A DNA stretch of 64,000 nt, taken from contig NC_134515.1 in the NCBI RefSeq assembly GCF_027942865.1, forward strand, positions 20,606,227-20,670,226, given 5' to 3'. Made by a program: the position numbers and the translations under genes. Below, piece after piece: positions 1 through 12,964 of the stretch; position 1 is the first letter of the stretch, and each line of letters starts with the position of its first letter. A model generated the notes under the pieces. The model ran no database searches, was not told the DNA's origin, and saw nothing but the letters and a program-made list of their open reading frames with translations. The DNA is from Odontesthes bonariensis (taxonomy: Eukaryota > Chordata > Actinopteri > Atheriniformes > Atherinopsidae).

Positions 1-2162
1 TCCTCATTCACCGTTGTCAATAAAACCCCTTTGTTCTTTCTTTCTGAAAAGTAACTAAATGAAATTCAGAACTAAAGAAGAGAATGATAAGTAAAGAAAA
101 TAAATTTACATTGAGGACATTTTCATTGAGTATGACCAAATAAATCAGGCAAGGTAAAGACCCCCATTCACAATTCTTTATAATCACATTAACTGTTCCA
201 TTCATCCATTCAAATTCAGATTTTCTTGTGTGCCTTTATCACCATATAACCCATTATGAATAAGCTCATTCAAATATTTAAAAAAAAAAGACAGGCCTGT
301 CGCTAAATATGCTGCAACTAGTGGCTAACAGGCGCCAAATGATCATCACATAACCCCCACCTGCCACATTACCTCGCTACTCATCCCTCTTTTCTCATTT
401 CCTCCCTTCCCTTCCTTCCCGTATACCCCACCCTTCCCATCTACTTAATACAGATGCACAAGCCATTAGCCTTATTCGTTCCATTTTCTATACATCCTTC
501 AGCACACCAATTGCAATACCTCAGTGATGTAAAACAAGCTCACATGTGCACATGTGGGTGTGTGAATGAATCAAAGTGTCTGCCTTTTTGTCTATCTTCC
601 TCTGCATGTGTGAGTGCATGCGTGGGTCTTCCTCGACGAGTGTGTCACATTGATGAGACAGGCGCAGAGAAGCAAAACCTCTAGTTGAGGGACTTGGTTA
701 TCTCTCGTTGTTTAACACTCTGGACATCCCAAGTTTAACAACGCACAGGGTTGTCCTCTGCCTCCTCAACCCCCCATCATTTCTGTATTTCAAGAATTGT
801 CATCAATTGCTGTCTTTCTGTGAGCTGATGTGTCTTCCAGCCAGTAAAACTCAAAACACATAAAAAAACAGGAGAAGCAATACTATACGGACCACGCGTC
901 ATATTAACATAGAAATATCTTATAACAAGGACCACAATAAATAAAACAAATCAAGGCATACTTCTGGTATTTGAAAAAGATAGTTTATGATCATGAACTG
1001 TGAGTGTCAGCTTAACCACTTGACAAAGTATAAAATGTACTTTATGTCCATAATAATGCATTCACAATCAGTGTATAGTTTGCACTCAATTTTTCAGGTA
1101 GTCATGGATCCTGTTCTTTCCATCCTGTGTTCACAGAGTGGATTTACTGTCCATTTGTGTACTTTACTTTCTCTCTTAGCAAGCTAAGATGTTATCAGGT
1201 CTCCAAGTGGTAGGAGCACTATTCAATCGGGCAGGCTGTTTTCTGTTACGATTTGCATAAAGCGGTTAATGCTAAACCAAAGTGAAAACAAGCAATACAC
1301 TGTTCGCTCACATTCCACCTCAGTATTAGGGAATTTGTGATTTAAAAATTACCTAAACTGGCACCAGCCAAACCTAAAAATGACTATGAAACACATTAAG
1401 GTGCATGCACAGCATGCTTGCCCCCTAACGAATGTCCATTTGGCCTTGAATGAATTTCTGTAATACAGGAGCCGAGTACAGACAAAGACGCAGGCATACA
1501 TGGCTGTTTTACTGTGTAAAGGCCAAGGTAATTAATTAGAGGCAGCTAGCTTTAATAAAGGGCCAATGTCGAGGTGGTTATGCCACACTGAAGCCCAAGC
1601 TGAGTGTTGACAGTTATTGGGGCACTGGGAGCTGGTATAGCAGTCCAGTAGGGGGGGTGAGGGGTGTAATTTAAGGCTAATAGGTGCTGTACGTCAACTC
1701 TTATACCTCCCTGATGAGGGATTATGGTTAGTCGAAAGTGAGTGACCACATACAAGGCAGGTCTGTGTGGTGCACAGATGCACTCGGGCAAAGAGACGCG
1801 TCAATGCTCTTGAAAGCATGCATACTAACAGGTTAAGTGTGTGTTACAAGCACACAGCGACTTGTTTGTTTCTGCACTCGTCTCTCTGGCTCCACAGTCT
1901 AATCACTTTAATAAATGGCTGATGTCAACATACTATATATCCTCTCCCTCATTTTGTATTTAAGTTCTAACCATACACACACAGACACACACTTACATAC
2001 ACAAACATGCAGCTTGCTGTCTGTGCAGGCTCTCTAACTGACCTGAGCAATCTGGCCTAACATCAAAGAAGCTGCCATTTTAGGGTGTGATGAGTGCCAG
2101 TCCTCAGTATTAGCCCTCACATTCAGCACGTAGCAGCCACATATGTTTAGCATGGTCCAGAG

Positions 2163-2256
<94 letters not shown>

Positions 2257-5200
2257 CTGTGGGCTACCACAAGTGGCTGAAGCCTTTCTACGATGACAGG
2301 CAAACAGTTCCATAAACACATTAAGCTACTTTTAAGCAAAGTAAAGGCAAACCGGTAAAAAGAGACGTCGGAATGAATGAGCAGATTGAAAGCACTGTGT
2401 GAAATGGAGTGAGAGAGGCAGACAAGACAGGGAGAAACTGGGGAGTGTCTCACTGCTTTCCTTGAGTATATTTGCCTTAGCGTCTCTAAACAGTACGGAA
2501 CAGATTCGTCACTATATTTCAAGAGAGCACTCATGTGAAGTAGTACACACTCAGAGACACTGTGTAGTTCATTATATGCCTATTTACAAAATTATACAAG
2601 GTCTCCAGCCTTGAAAGGAAAAGTACTGTGAGGGAAGAGGGTAGCGATCAGATTTGGATGTAACCAACCGCATCACAACGCCTTAAACTTTGAGAAGAGT
2701 GATTCCCATTGGGCTTAGCAGATGGCATGTGTTCTCACTTTCACCCACTCCCTGTTGCCTTTTTGTGTGTTAGTAGAACTGAAGAAAAGTCAATCGAGGG
2801 ATGAGGCAAGTGTAAATGGGGTGGACAAGTGAAAAGAAGAAGTGAAAGAAGTAGAGTGTGACAGAACAGAAGAGAAGGAAAAAACGGGAAGAGAGTCCAC
2901 ACCATGGAACAAGCTTACTAGACGGAGCTGGTGAGAAAGAGGAGAAAAAGTTGAAAGAACATCAAACCATATCTCAGAAATAAAAGCGTTGGGGAAAGTG
3001 AGAGGAGGTGAAACAGGACGGGTGACGAAGGATCTCAGTATGTAAGCCAGAGGAGCAAAGGAAGCCTGTAAGACAGAGGGGGGATATCCTGCCTCACTGC
3101 TCCTGCTAGGTTTTCTTATATCCGCTAATATGCTAACGCATGGGGTCCACAGGACACAATGAAGAATACCATACACACACGCATACACAAGGGAATGCCT
3201 ACACAAACACACACACACTTGCACGGACACAATGACACAGTCATTAATGTCCTGTTTACACACAAAACACTGAGATGGCAAACTGATTGATCCACACATT
3301 ACGTGGTTTCCTACTTTGAGTTCAGATTGAATGTCTGAATAACAGCCTCAGTTTTACCACAGCGACACCTCTGTAGGGTTGTAACCGAGTGCTGATGATG
3401 CACAGCATCACTCACTGGCTTGAGCATTTCAGCAATTCAACTCCTGATGACAATAGTGCGCCTGCATCAGTCATACCAACTCCTGACTGCGGAGAAACAG
3501 ATATTAATCCGGCAAAAACACCATTCTTCTCGGGGCGGATGTCACACACTCATCATGAATCATGTAGCAGCTGAGAGCAGAGGAAACACCAGCTGCCATT
3601 CTGAGAACATTAAAGTACGTAAAGGGAAAGAACTTGTATGCCGCGCGTCTTTTTAAAGAGGTATTTGTAGACGCTCCCTCGCTAGAGGCCTCTAGTGTTA
3701 ACATTCTCAGCACACTTCCCAGGAGTATCCCACAATGCTCTGCTGCAGATGACGGTTGCCTAGATACAGAGTGGTGTGCATGCATGCAGCAATGGATCAT
3801 CAGCGTGTTTATTCTAAGTGTGTATTTGGTTCAAGTAAAATGCAGACAAATTCAGTATGGGGAAAAAAATCTATATATATATGTCTTAGACTGACAGTGC
3901 CTGCTTATATCCTGGAATGTTAGTGTGCTTGTTCATGGGTTATTAATTTGACTGATAGACTTCATTCCTGTGTGCGTGGGTGTGTGTGTTGTCCCAAATA
4001 AAGAGGTTACACACATGAATGACTTAATTGGACTCCCTTGGTTTAGAGTCAACCCACAGGTCAAGAAGGATCTTGAGTATGTAATCATTCACCCATTCCT
4101 AGATTCACCCCTCTCCCTCCATTCTTCCCTCCTTCATCACTTACTTTGTAATGCAGCTGTGTGTATATTGTCCTATATTGAAGGGAAATGTCCCTGAGGG
4201 AGAAGAATGGAAAAAAGAGGAGGAGATAGAAGAGGTGGCAGAACTGTTTAAGTGCATAGCAGGACGAGTACCTTCACCTTGTTCATTTTTTGCATGTTCA
4301 CTCATGTGTATTTGCATTTCGTGCTTTTCTCCTCACGAGCAATGAAATACACACTTAAGAGTTACTGTAACATCTTTATGAAATTTGCCACTTAATCCGA
4401 ATCCAGGTTGTGATTGGGTCAAGTACAGAGTAGGGCCTGACATTAAACCATGAACAGTGATTACCGCTTCACTCCTGGTGATGAGCGAGGGCATCATTTG
4501 GTCCATTCCTATGTATGATCATCTTCCTAAAGCTACTAAAGCACTCACCACTGTCCAGTGCCAGCTCAGCATATGTCTCCCCTGATTAGATTGGCCAAAG
4601 AGGATTATGCACTGTCTAAGAGTAGATGCAGTTGGGTTTATCAAAATGCTATTTACTAGACTGTTCAGGGGCATTAAAGGGATGGCAGGCATGACATTTA
4701 TAAACTGCAAGCTGATTTTGTACCTTCATGACTAAAATATCCCTGGTCTGAACGTGACTTTATGCAACATTGGCCTTCATAAGGTCAGCAAGAAAAACAA
4801 TCAAACTGTATTGCTGATTATATTGCTTTCTCTAATGTGTGTTTAAAATAGAAGTAAATATAAACTCATTCTGGGTCCAATGACACGCGGCTCAAAATTA
4901 CAAAATTGTATACAAATGATATTACTGATTTAAGCAGATTATTGCACTGCTATTCAACAGAACAGACTCTATGACTAGAAAAGTACAAACGCTGCACCTT
5001 CAGTAAACCTTTCGTGTCTATATCATTTCTATATAAAGAAATACACATATAACCCAAAAATAAGAATACTGGGTCCATTATACTATTCACTGATCTCAAT
5101 GATTGGCTTGCCTAAAGAAACATGTGATGAAAACTCTGCTCCAAACAACTTTGAGAGTTTCAAAGGATCACAAGTATTTCAAAATAATGCGAGTAACCTG

Positions 5201-6235
5201 GGTACTCTTTTTCCTTTTTTGTTTTGGAACATGCACTTGTCACTGAATTTGTGTGGATATGGAGAGGTGTGTGGTGTTTCACATTCTTCATATCCATGAA
5301 AGAATATTCAGAACAAATCATGAGCTACACTAAGTCTGTGGGTGTGTGTTTGTGTGCGCGTGTGTGTGAGAAAGAGAGAGCGATAGCTGAGAGACTTTGA
5401 GAGTGCCTGTGGGGAATTGAAGGCCATACCCTTGTTGGAAGATGAAAAATGATACCCAGTCCACGTCATTTTTATCTTTCAAACACCATCTGTGTACTGT
5501 CATACACGTGCCCATCAGCACACATACACACACACGCTCAAATACAAACGCATGCTCAAATACATCTCTCTGGAGAGTGGCAAGGTCAGGAGGTCTGGAG
5601 TCTAATTGAAAGACCACATGGTGCCACAATCACATTAAATGTTCAGGTCTTCATTAAGGTCTAAGATAGAAGACACAAGAGCTGATTATGTTACCTCTGA
5701 TTGAATATATGTGAAAGCAAGAAAATGGAAAACATCATGTTTCAGGAAAATGACTCATATAAGAGTCACAAAAGGACAAGCATTAAAATAAAAAATAACA
5801 TAATTACATCAAAATTGTGCGTCTTTAAAGGGAGCCAACAGATTAAAAGTACACATGTGCAAGGGAAATTGTGCAAAAAAATGCAATCCATCCACTCACT
5901 GACCTCATTGCTCTTTTCTTTTCATCTTAAACTCCTTTCTCTCATCCGTCCCTACAAACTTTGCCTTCCACCCAATTTCCCTCCCTTCCTCTGCTCCCTA
6001 AATTACAGTGATTACAGTGTCAGCCCACCCTCCATGTAAATGCAGCTTCAGAGGAATCTAAAAGACACTTTAGTTCTGATTCTAACGCCTGCTAGGGACC
6101 AATTACAAGGCCACAATGATAGCTCTAAGACACCTAGAGTCCCTTAAAGACTGGGGCTGGTCCACCACCAGTTCCCATCCCCCACTTTTACAACCAGCTG
6201 GTTAAAACCTCGGAAATGGCTTTGAAAATGTTTTA
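1..6235. other. Non-coding stretch, no gene recognised
   Basis: I see no open frame with recognisable protein content or splice-bounded exons on either strand here. It holds AT-rich sequence, short pyrimidine tracts (about 380-450), short CA/TG runs (about 3170-3220 and 5335-5370) and one long TG microsatellite. Long open frames such as the one at 2034-2534 on the minus strand arise from the microsatellite or have no family resemblance. If the minus-strand gene at 9-16 kb continues leftward, this could be intron or 3' flank, but I could not place further exons. Confidence 0.6.
2165..2257. repeat. (TG)n microsatellite
   Basis: This is a nearly pure TG dinucleotide run of more than 90 bp, with one T insertion/substitution near its right end. 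It creates spurious Thr-His or Val-Cys open frames on both strands. Confidence 0.97.
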
Positions 6236-6597
6236 GGTGCTGTTTACACATACCCGGGTATTTTGATAAACGAAGACCTTTCCCTTCGTTTGTGCCTTTC
6301 GTTTATACACAAACGGAGTTTTTTCCTCCGAAAACGAGGCATAAAAAATGTGATTTTGAAAATTACAGTCATACAATGTATTGACCAACAAAGACGCATT
6401 AGGGCTCGGGGCTCATTGTTCTAACACTGCCACCGTCAGGCTTGGCGTAATTTAACATCTCTTGATAGCGTATTTATGCTGAGCAATGTAGACGTGTTTT
6501 TTTTTAAAAACGGGGCTGTGTGCACCTAGTTATTTTTGCAAACGAAGGTTAGAAAATATGCGTTTATCAAAATACCCGGGTATGTGTAAACAGCACC
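6236..6597. mobile_element. TIR miniature transposon (MITE), TTA-flanked
   Basis: The two ends are inverted copies of each other. The left end starts GGTGCTGTTTACACATACCC and the right end is its complement. The inverted match extends about 35 bp, through the CCCGGG palindrome to ATAAACG. The element is bordered on both sides by TTA (6233-6235 and 6598-6600), the usual target duplication of PIF/Harbinger elements. It is about 362 bp and has no open frame, so it is non-autonomous. The superfamily is inferred only from the 3-bp duplication. Confidence 0.8.
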
Positions 6598-7892
6598 TTA
6601 ATTGCCAACAGCTCCATTCTGGTGTCTAGTTGTAGACAGGCAGAAGTAGCAGCACATCAAACTTTAACATCATAGCAAAGTTGTTCAGTATGTTAAACAA
6701 AATGAATAACAGTAGTTATAACATCAGGTGTCTGAATATGGTAGGTTTTCTATGTGCAGTTGTTACAAGCATTATGAGTAAGGACCAAATTTTGACTGGC
6801 TATGGTTGTGATAGACATTCTTGAAAGTACTCATTACAATTTTTCAACATCCAGGGGGGTTGCTCTAATCTATTCTTAACTGTTCATTCGGCCTGTCTGA
6901 TTCTCTGTTTTCATTATCATCATTAAACCATCCCTGGTCTGAAACTATTAACTTTATTTGGCTGAAATTCAATAATGGAAGTAAATAAAAGCCTTAAAGC
7001 AGGGCTCAGTAATACGGGGTTTGTTTACCATGCAATACACACCCCAAAGCTGTAGGGGGAGCTCCGTAGGAAATAGGCGACAGTCTAGCCAGACTGTCGT
7101 AAACCCACTAGAGGCAATTTACGGTTTATTTTTCAAGACACTGGCAGAGAGTTGGAGAAGACGACGGAGGTTCGCGATGTCTTCAAAGGTATGCAGTAAA
7201 AGTAATTATCAAAGCAGTGTAAAAGCAAAGAATGAATTGTAAACCATATGTGCATGTTTGTCTTGTACTATATCATTGTATGCGAAACGATGCAGATGCA
7301 CATGAGCCCTTTACGACCTGCCGTGAAGCAGTAGTTCTCGGCTCTCGTGTGTCGCGAGACTTCCAGAGCTAAACAAAGCACGCCGCGCCACGGGCAAAGT
7401 TGCAAGCGCTGTTTCGGGCTAGGGCCACCAGATGGAGATGGAAATGTCACCGTTTTCATCGGAACGGGTCAGCCAAGCAAACTGATGATTGCCAAGCAAT
7501 TTTATGACCATGAAAAAGTTGCATAGCATGTCTTTAACTTGGCTAAATGTATCACACTAAGCTGAAGTACGGCTATGAAAGGGTAGTAAACTGGACAAAA
7601 TGATCATTTGACTTTTGTGCTAACAACAAGCTGCTGTTTTTTTTAGTGAGAGGACACTAAAGAGAAGTTCTTTTTTTTGTTTCTGGATTCGTTTTTAATT
7701 TAAATCGGCTTTTGCATCTATACAACTAGAAAGATCTAAAAGTAAGAAAAGGACTCCGATTGGTTCGTTATTGCTTTTGAATTTTCACTTTTCAAATAAC
7801 TACAAAACAAGTTAAACCAAAATGCTGGAATGAATCAACCGAGTCAAGGGGCCGTGACTTGTTCTGTCAAAGAAGAACAGCAAGAGAGACAT
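6598..7892. other. Non-coding, possible eroded repeat
   Basis: No gene recognised. The segment from about 6993 (TTAAAG...) to about 7534 (...CTTTAA) has a GC-richer interior than its surroundings and matching TTAAAG/CTTTAA ends, suggesting another decayed TTAA-flanked element. The inverted match is only about 6 bp, so this is weak. Confidence 0.3.
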
Positions 7893-7896
7893 TTAA

Positions 7897-8579
7897 GGGA
7901 TAGTTCGCCTCTTTTGTCATGAAGCTGTATGACATCCCATATGAGCAATATCATTTATGAACATTGACTTACCCCCCGCTGCGTCCTGTGAGCAGAGTTC
8001 CGGCCTCGTTTTGGCGTTGACGAAGGTAGTCCGGCTAGTTTGCCAGGGTCCCAAAAATAAAGCGTCTTGCTTCTCAAAACAATATGCGTTCAAAAGAGTA
8101 ATACATTTGCAACACAAAATCCTCCCTCTAGAAAAAGTCAGACCTCACATAGCTTGGCGCTATTTTTGCCTCCCTTCATATCAATACGTACAGCCACCTG
8201 CCGATAGCTGCACCTGTTACGGTGTTTGCTCCTCGGAAGCAGGGGACTGCTCGATCTGCACTTCGGTCTGCACAGTTTACACAGCCCGTAGTGATACGAA
8301 GGAAGAGAGAAAGAGCGCCAAGCGATGTGAGGTCTGACTTTTTCTGGAGGGAGGATTTTGTGTTGCAAATGTATTACTCTTTTGAACGCATATTGTTTTG
8401 AGAAGCAAGACGCTTTATTTTCGGGACCCTAGCAAACTAGCCGGACTACCTTCGTCAAAGCCAAAACGAGGCTGGAACTCGGCTCACAGGACGCAGCGGG
8501 GGGTATGTCAATGTTCATAAATGATATTGCTAATATGGGATGTCATACAGCTTCATGTCAAAAGAGGCGAACTATCCCT
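7897..8579. mobile_element. Long foldback (hairpin) MITE, TTAA-flanked
   Basis: Two arms of about 260 bp (about 7897-8160 and 8315-8579) are inverted copies at high identity. The outer ends read GGGATAGTTCGCC and its complement. The inner part of the loop is also partly inverted (8175-8195 against 8275-8300), so the element could fold almost end to end. It is flanked by TTAA on both sides (7893-7896 and 8580-8583), as for Kolobok- or piggyBac-type insertions. The open frames on either strand (for example 7957-8337 and 8138-8368) are by-products of the duplicated arms. There is no transposase. Confidence 0.88.
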
Positions 8580-9060
8580 TTAATAGAAAAAAACATGGGG
8601 GAAGGAAGGAAGGGTTCAGTCTCCTCGACAGCTCTCGGATGAAGCTGATACTAATGTGCACATAACAGTGTCTGACAGCTAGCTGAGAAGTGGCCTACTT
8701 CATCAAACCATTACTGACCCACATCATCACTGCCATTTTCCTCATCTTAACATCCCGAGCCACTTTCTTTTTAACCATTTCTTTATCGTGGAGACACCAT
8801 ATTCAGCAAAGCCTCTGGTGGAGACACACACCCACACAAAAATTAGACCTAACTTCAGACACGGCTCCTGAGGCCTGATGAGTAGCAGCATGACAGACAT
8901 AAATTAAGACAAAGAATGGTTGTCCCCTAGTCTTCAGTGAGTCTATTCAGGTTCCACAACGACACCCAAGGGTCAGCCGCTGGCATGCGCTGCCTGACGC
9001 CATTTATGACTCTGTTGCAATAAAAACGTCTGGCTGCCAGAAAACGGGCATCATCTGTAC

Positions 9061-10828
9061 CTGCCACGAGGGCTCTTGACCTCTTGGCGCCCTGCTACTG
9101 CTAAAGTGGATGGGACTAGATTAAGTTTTGCTCAACTGAAGAGGCATTGTGGAGAAAAAGTGAAATTATTTTTTTTATTCTGCAGTGAGATGAGATGCAT
9201 GTTACCTGGTGTCAGGTCATCGCAGCAGACTTCTATGGATCCAGAAGAGCAGTCACTCAGTTCGTCCACTGAAAAATCACTCTCATGTATCTGCAGCCTG
9301 TAATGAACACAAGCACCAAACTTCTGTTACTACACATGCAAGTCTCTTCAGTATTGTTGATTACAATCAAATGTTGAAGTTACTGTGTATATAAGAGGAA
9401 AAGGGACTAGCTAAAAATAAATCCATTGTAGCAACTCACTGGGAGAATATGTAATTCCACTATTATAAAAGGAAACCCAGGAACCTTTCTTTGTAAGTAT
9501 TGCGGATTAGTTATTACATTTTATGTTTTGACTTATTTAATCTCTGTTATTGGATTCGTGTATCTTAAACACCATAGTCACTCAACAGCACAAAAACCAA
9601 TACAGTTACACTGACTTCTCAACTTAAAAATAGATCCTTTTTTTTTCTCCTTATATCCCAAATCATGAGACTGTGTCTGAGAGAGAACAACAATATACTG
9701 AGTCACCCCAGAGGCTGTCAAGGAAGCACTTTAACTATCAGCTCTGCTCCAGAAAACTCCAATGTGTGTTTATGCCCGCACACAAATGCGTCTCTGGGAG
9801 AGATACAAAGGACTCAAATTAGATTGAAAGACTGAACAGGCCTCTGGGGCTGGTCTTAAGTATCTCGGGTAGGAGCTACTGTGCGTATTTGTGAATAAAG
9901 AAATCAAAATAAAGAGTGAAGAGAAAAAAATGATCACACACATGAGAAAAGTGATGATAAATTGTTATTGAAGTTACCTATGGCTGAAGGGAGCCACAGT
10001 AGCCATGTTGACTCTGGGTATGTGCGGCTCTGCAGCCTCCTTGTGTACATTGTGATCTTGACGACTCACAGTGGACATCGCTGCCATGGAGAATGTAAAA
10101 AGTGGCAGGGGCAGAGGATCAGGAGAAGAGGCTGGACTGCTGTCCTCAGGAGTCCCCATCTCCTCATCTGATTGGCTTGTGGAGTCACTGTGACCTCTGA
10201 TGGCATGCTTGTAGCTTGACTGAACGACGTTACCATTGTTCATTATAGTGGAATGAGGTAGGTGGTTTACTGGAGGCTCTCCCCCACTTGCTCGTATGCC
10301 ATCACTGGCTTCTTGGGCTGCAGTGTTGGAGTTGTCTCCTCGCCTGAAATGGAGAGGTGGACGCAGGTTGCTGGCTTGGTTTTTATTGGTGAAGGTGTTT
10401 CTGTTACGATTGCCATCATGTGGAAACTGTGAGGGGATGTGAGTGGGGGCTGGTTTTCCCAGGTCCAGTGTGTCTTTGGAGTGCGGTGGTGGTACTCGGC
10501 GCTCAGTCAGTGGGCTGCTATAGGCAGAGCGTGATACCAGAGGAACAGGGAGAGCACCTGTCCGCTGGAAAAGATGACCTTTCAGGCCGGTGTCTCTCAA
10601 GTGGTCCCTGGAGGAAGGCCCAGGGATGCTGGAGTTTCTTGGACAAAGTAAAGGGGAGTGTGTGGGTGTGTGTGTGGGTGTTTGCTTAGGGGTGTGACTC
10701 AAGGGCTTGCGAAGGTCGTTAGCCGGGCGGCGGGGGTCTGTCTTTGGAGAGGAGGGCGGCAGGCTTCGGGGGATTCCTGATGAGGAAGTCCCACGAGAGG
10801 CTGACTTCACATTGACTCCCCCGCTCAT
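9061..10828 (-). CDS. Unrecognised Ser/Pro-rich protein, 5' coding exons (nav1 position by synteny)
   Basis: Three minus-strand exons keep one frame. Exon 10834-9978 has a pyrimidine-rich acceptor and a GTAAC donor, with a Met at 10828-10826 in good Kozak context that is the likely start. Exon 9297-9206 has an ACAG acceptor and GTAACA donor. A weaker third exon is 9100-9061, with a GTACAG donor. The first exon gives about 283 residues rich in Ser, Pro, Arg and Asn, with low-complexity His/Thr/Pro stretches and no predicted folded domain. The second gives an acidic, conserved-looking segment, DFSVDELSDCSSGSIEVCCD. Phases 2 and 1 match across these junctions. The gene lies opposite csrp1 as NAV1 does in human 1q32.1, but I could not match the protein to NAV1, so I do not name it. 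The remaining exons should lie leftward. The third exon is tentative. Confidence 0.6.
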
Positions 10829-10834
10829 TCTGAC

Positions 10835-12964
10835 CTTCAAGAAGAGATATGAGGAGAGATACATGAAAAAAGAAAAAAACACGAGGTAAATACTCCTCTA
10901 CCAGAGCATTACCGCATGGACCATTAGTCATAAAGCCCTCCCAGAAATGTTTGGTTATCCATTAAGAGGTTAATTACACAATGTTACACAAAGTTCTACT
11001 AGAGAATAATCTGATCAGACGAACAAGAATTCGTTGTCCCTGACTCAGAGCTAAGGTATGTGAGACAGGAGTGAGACACACGGCATCTGGGAAATCAAAA
11101 TTGGACAGCTGGAAATTCAAAAACACCAAAACAAATTCACACAGAGGCTCACTGTAAAGTATACAAGCAGCTTTTATACAGTTATGTTCTAAAAATAAAA
11201 ACAGTTTCATCCACCTATTGAATAGAACCAAATACACAGCGACACGTCCCCCCATCCCACTGCACTCTCAAATGTTGAAGCTTCAGAGGATCGGTGGGAT
11301 TGTTGTCACCTGATTTGCTTTGACCGTTTTTGTTCAGCTCCACGAATGACAAAAACCTTCCAAACAACTATCTTGAAATTATTAGTGCCTTCCAATGAAA
11401 ACCAGATCAAGTGAAACATTTGATGTTTTATAATGAAATACTCGTGCTTCCGTACATTAGGGCGGGAGGTTGTGGTGTTGGAAGAAAGGCAGCATCACAG
11501 GGAGGGGGAAAGGGCAGAAAAAAGATCACATGAAACAGGAAGGATGACATCTGGGTAAAAGCAGACTGATCTTCTTTACCCTCCTTTACAAAATCTCATC
11601 TGACAGTTTTCTGGGAAATCTAATTCATTAATCTCAACATGTGAGCTCTACATCAATATATGCCCATGGCATTTTAGGATCGGAGTTGATTTAAAAGATT
11701 TACAATTAAGCATCAACATTTTATATAAGAAATTGTGACTGAGTATATGATTATGTAGATTTTTTAAAAATCAGATAAAAGAGAGTTTTGTTTTTTCATC
11801 CAATCAGTCCAAGATTTTAATATCTAGCACGGCAATGATTCCAAACAAACTGTATGATCCCAACAAAGTCCTGCCCCACATAAAAAGAAAGAATTGAGTC
11901 AGTAAAACACCGATTTGACCCATCTGGTTTATGCACTGTTTATGTGGTTAACTGATCAATAAAAGCTATTTATGCTACCCCACTTGCTCTGTCTTCTATG
12001 TAAGACAATCTGCTGTCAAAAGACTCTTTGACAAGCTGTCTTTATTAGTGCAGAGATACATAAAATGAATCCATGAAGTCACAAGGGTGAAATGTATTTC
12101 ATTTGACTGTGCATCTAATTGCGGTATGTGCACAGTGTCACATGGATCACACAAACTCACATTTCTCCAGCGGCAACTCAAACCAAACCCTAAAAGAGGT
12201 TTTTTACTGTAGTGTAAGGAGAACGTCTTTCCACATACTTGTAATATCAGGCATGTTGAAAATTTGGGTATTTTGGACAAGTGCTCCATCATTGTTGACT
12301 GGTGCTGATGAGAGCAGCAGCGAAGCAGCAGAGGGTAAACAGAGACAGATGTGATCATCCATCCTTCTTTCCCCTCATTCCAATAAACCCCCCGTCTCTG
12401 TTTCTCTCTGTCTCTTTCCCTCTCCAGGGAGGTCCAGACACTCATAAGCATCAGAATTTCTCTCTGTCACATAGAAGTTCTGCAAGGATTTCCAGGAGCA
12501 CAGGTGCGGCCTGGCCCTGTGTCTATCTGTATGGAAATTGGCCTGTCCCTGGGGAAAGGCTCGGGTCATACTGTTACAACAGCAGCCCAAGTAAGAACAT
12601 ACAGAGGCTCAGTTGCTGATGGAAATGTCCGCGTTTAAGTGAGATAGAAATCAGAGAGTGAAAAAAAGAAGAAGAAAATATATTTATGCTGACTCAAACA
12701 CGGTCAAATTTAGTTGCGATTCCTTCACAGTTGCTAGAAAATTTTTACTAATGTTTTCAGGCTCCATAAGATCACTGTGTGTCATCCCATTACGTAAGCA
12801 GGTTTATAATAGTTTAACTGTTGGCTTATTGACCAATTTCACTGTACGTCTAATTGCGCGCGATCCGTCTTGCAACTCAATTTAGATTAAATGTACGGTA
12901 GCACTTTAAACTTTTTGAAATGAACCTTAAATTGACCTTAAACATCACCAGATTTCCACACAAA
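10835..12964. other. Intron of the minus-strand gene (inferred)
   Basis: This lies between the large coding exon and a putative upstream first exon of the minus-strand gene. I see no minus-strand exon here. A plus-strand stretch at 12428-12590 has exon-like borders; it is described among the findings. Confidence 0.4.

Noticed and set aside
2034-2534. Long minus-strand open frame with a Thr-His run
   Set aside because: It is produced by reading through the TG microsatellite. The flanking residues show no conserved domain and no splice signals.
2790-3299. 169-codon minus-strand open frame
   Set aside because: Low-complexity Ser/Phe/Leu composition from purine-rich DNA, with no family resemblance and no exon borders.
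7957-8368. Open frames on both strands with matching protein segments
   Set aside because: The similarity comes from the inverted arms of the foldback element; no gene is implied.
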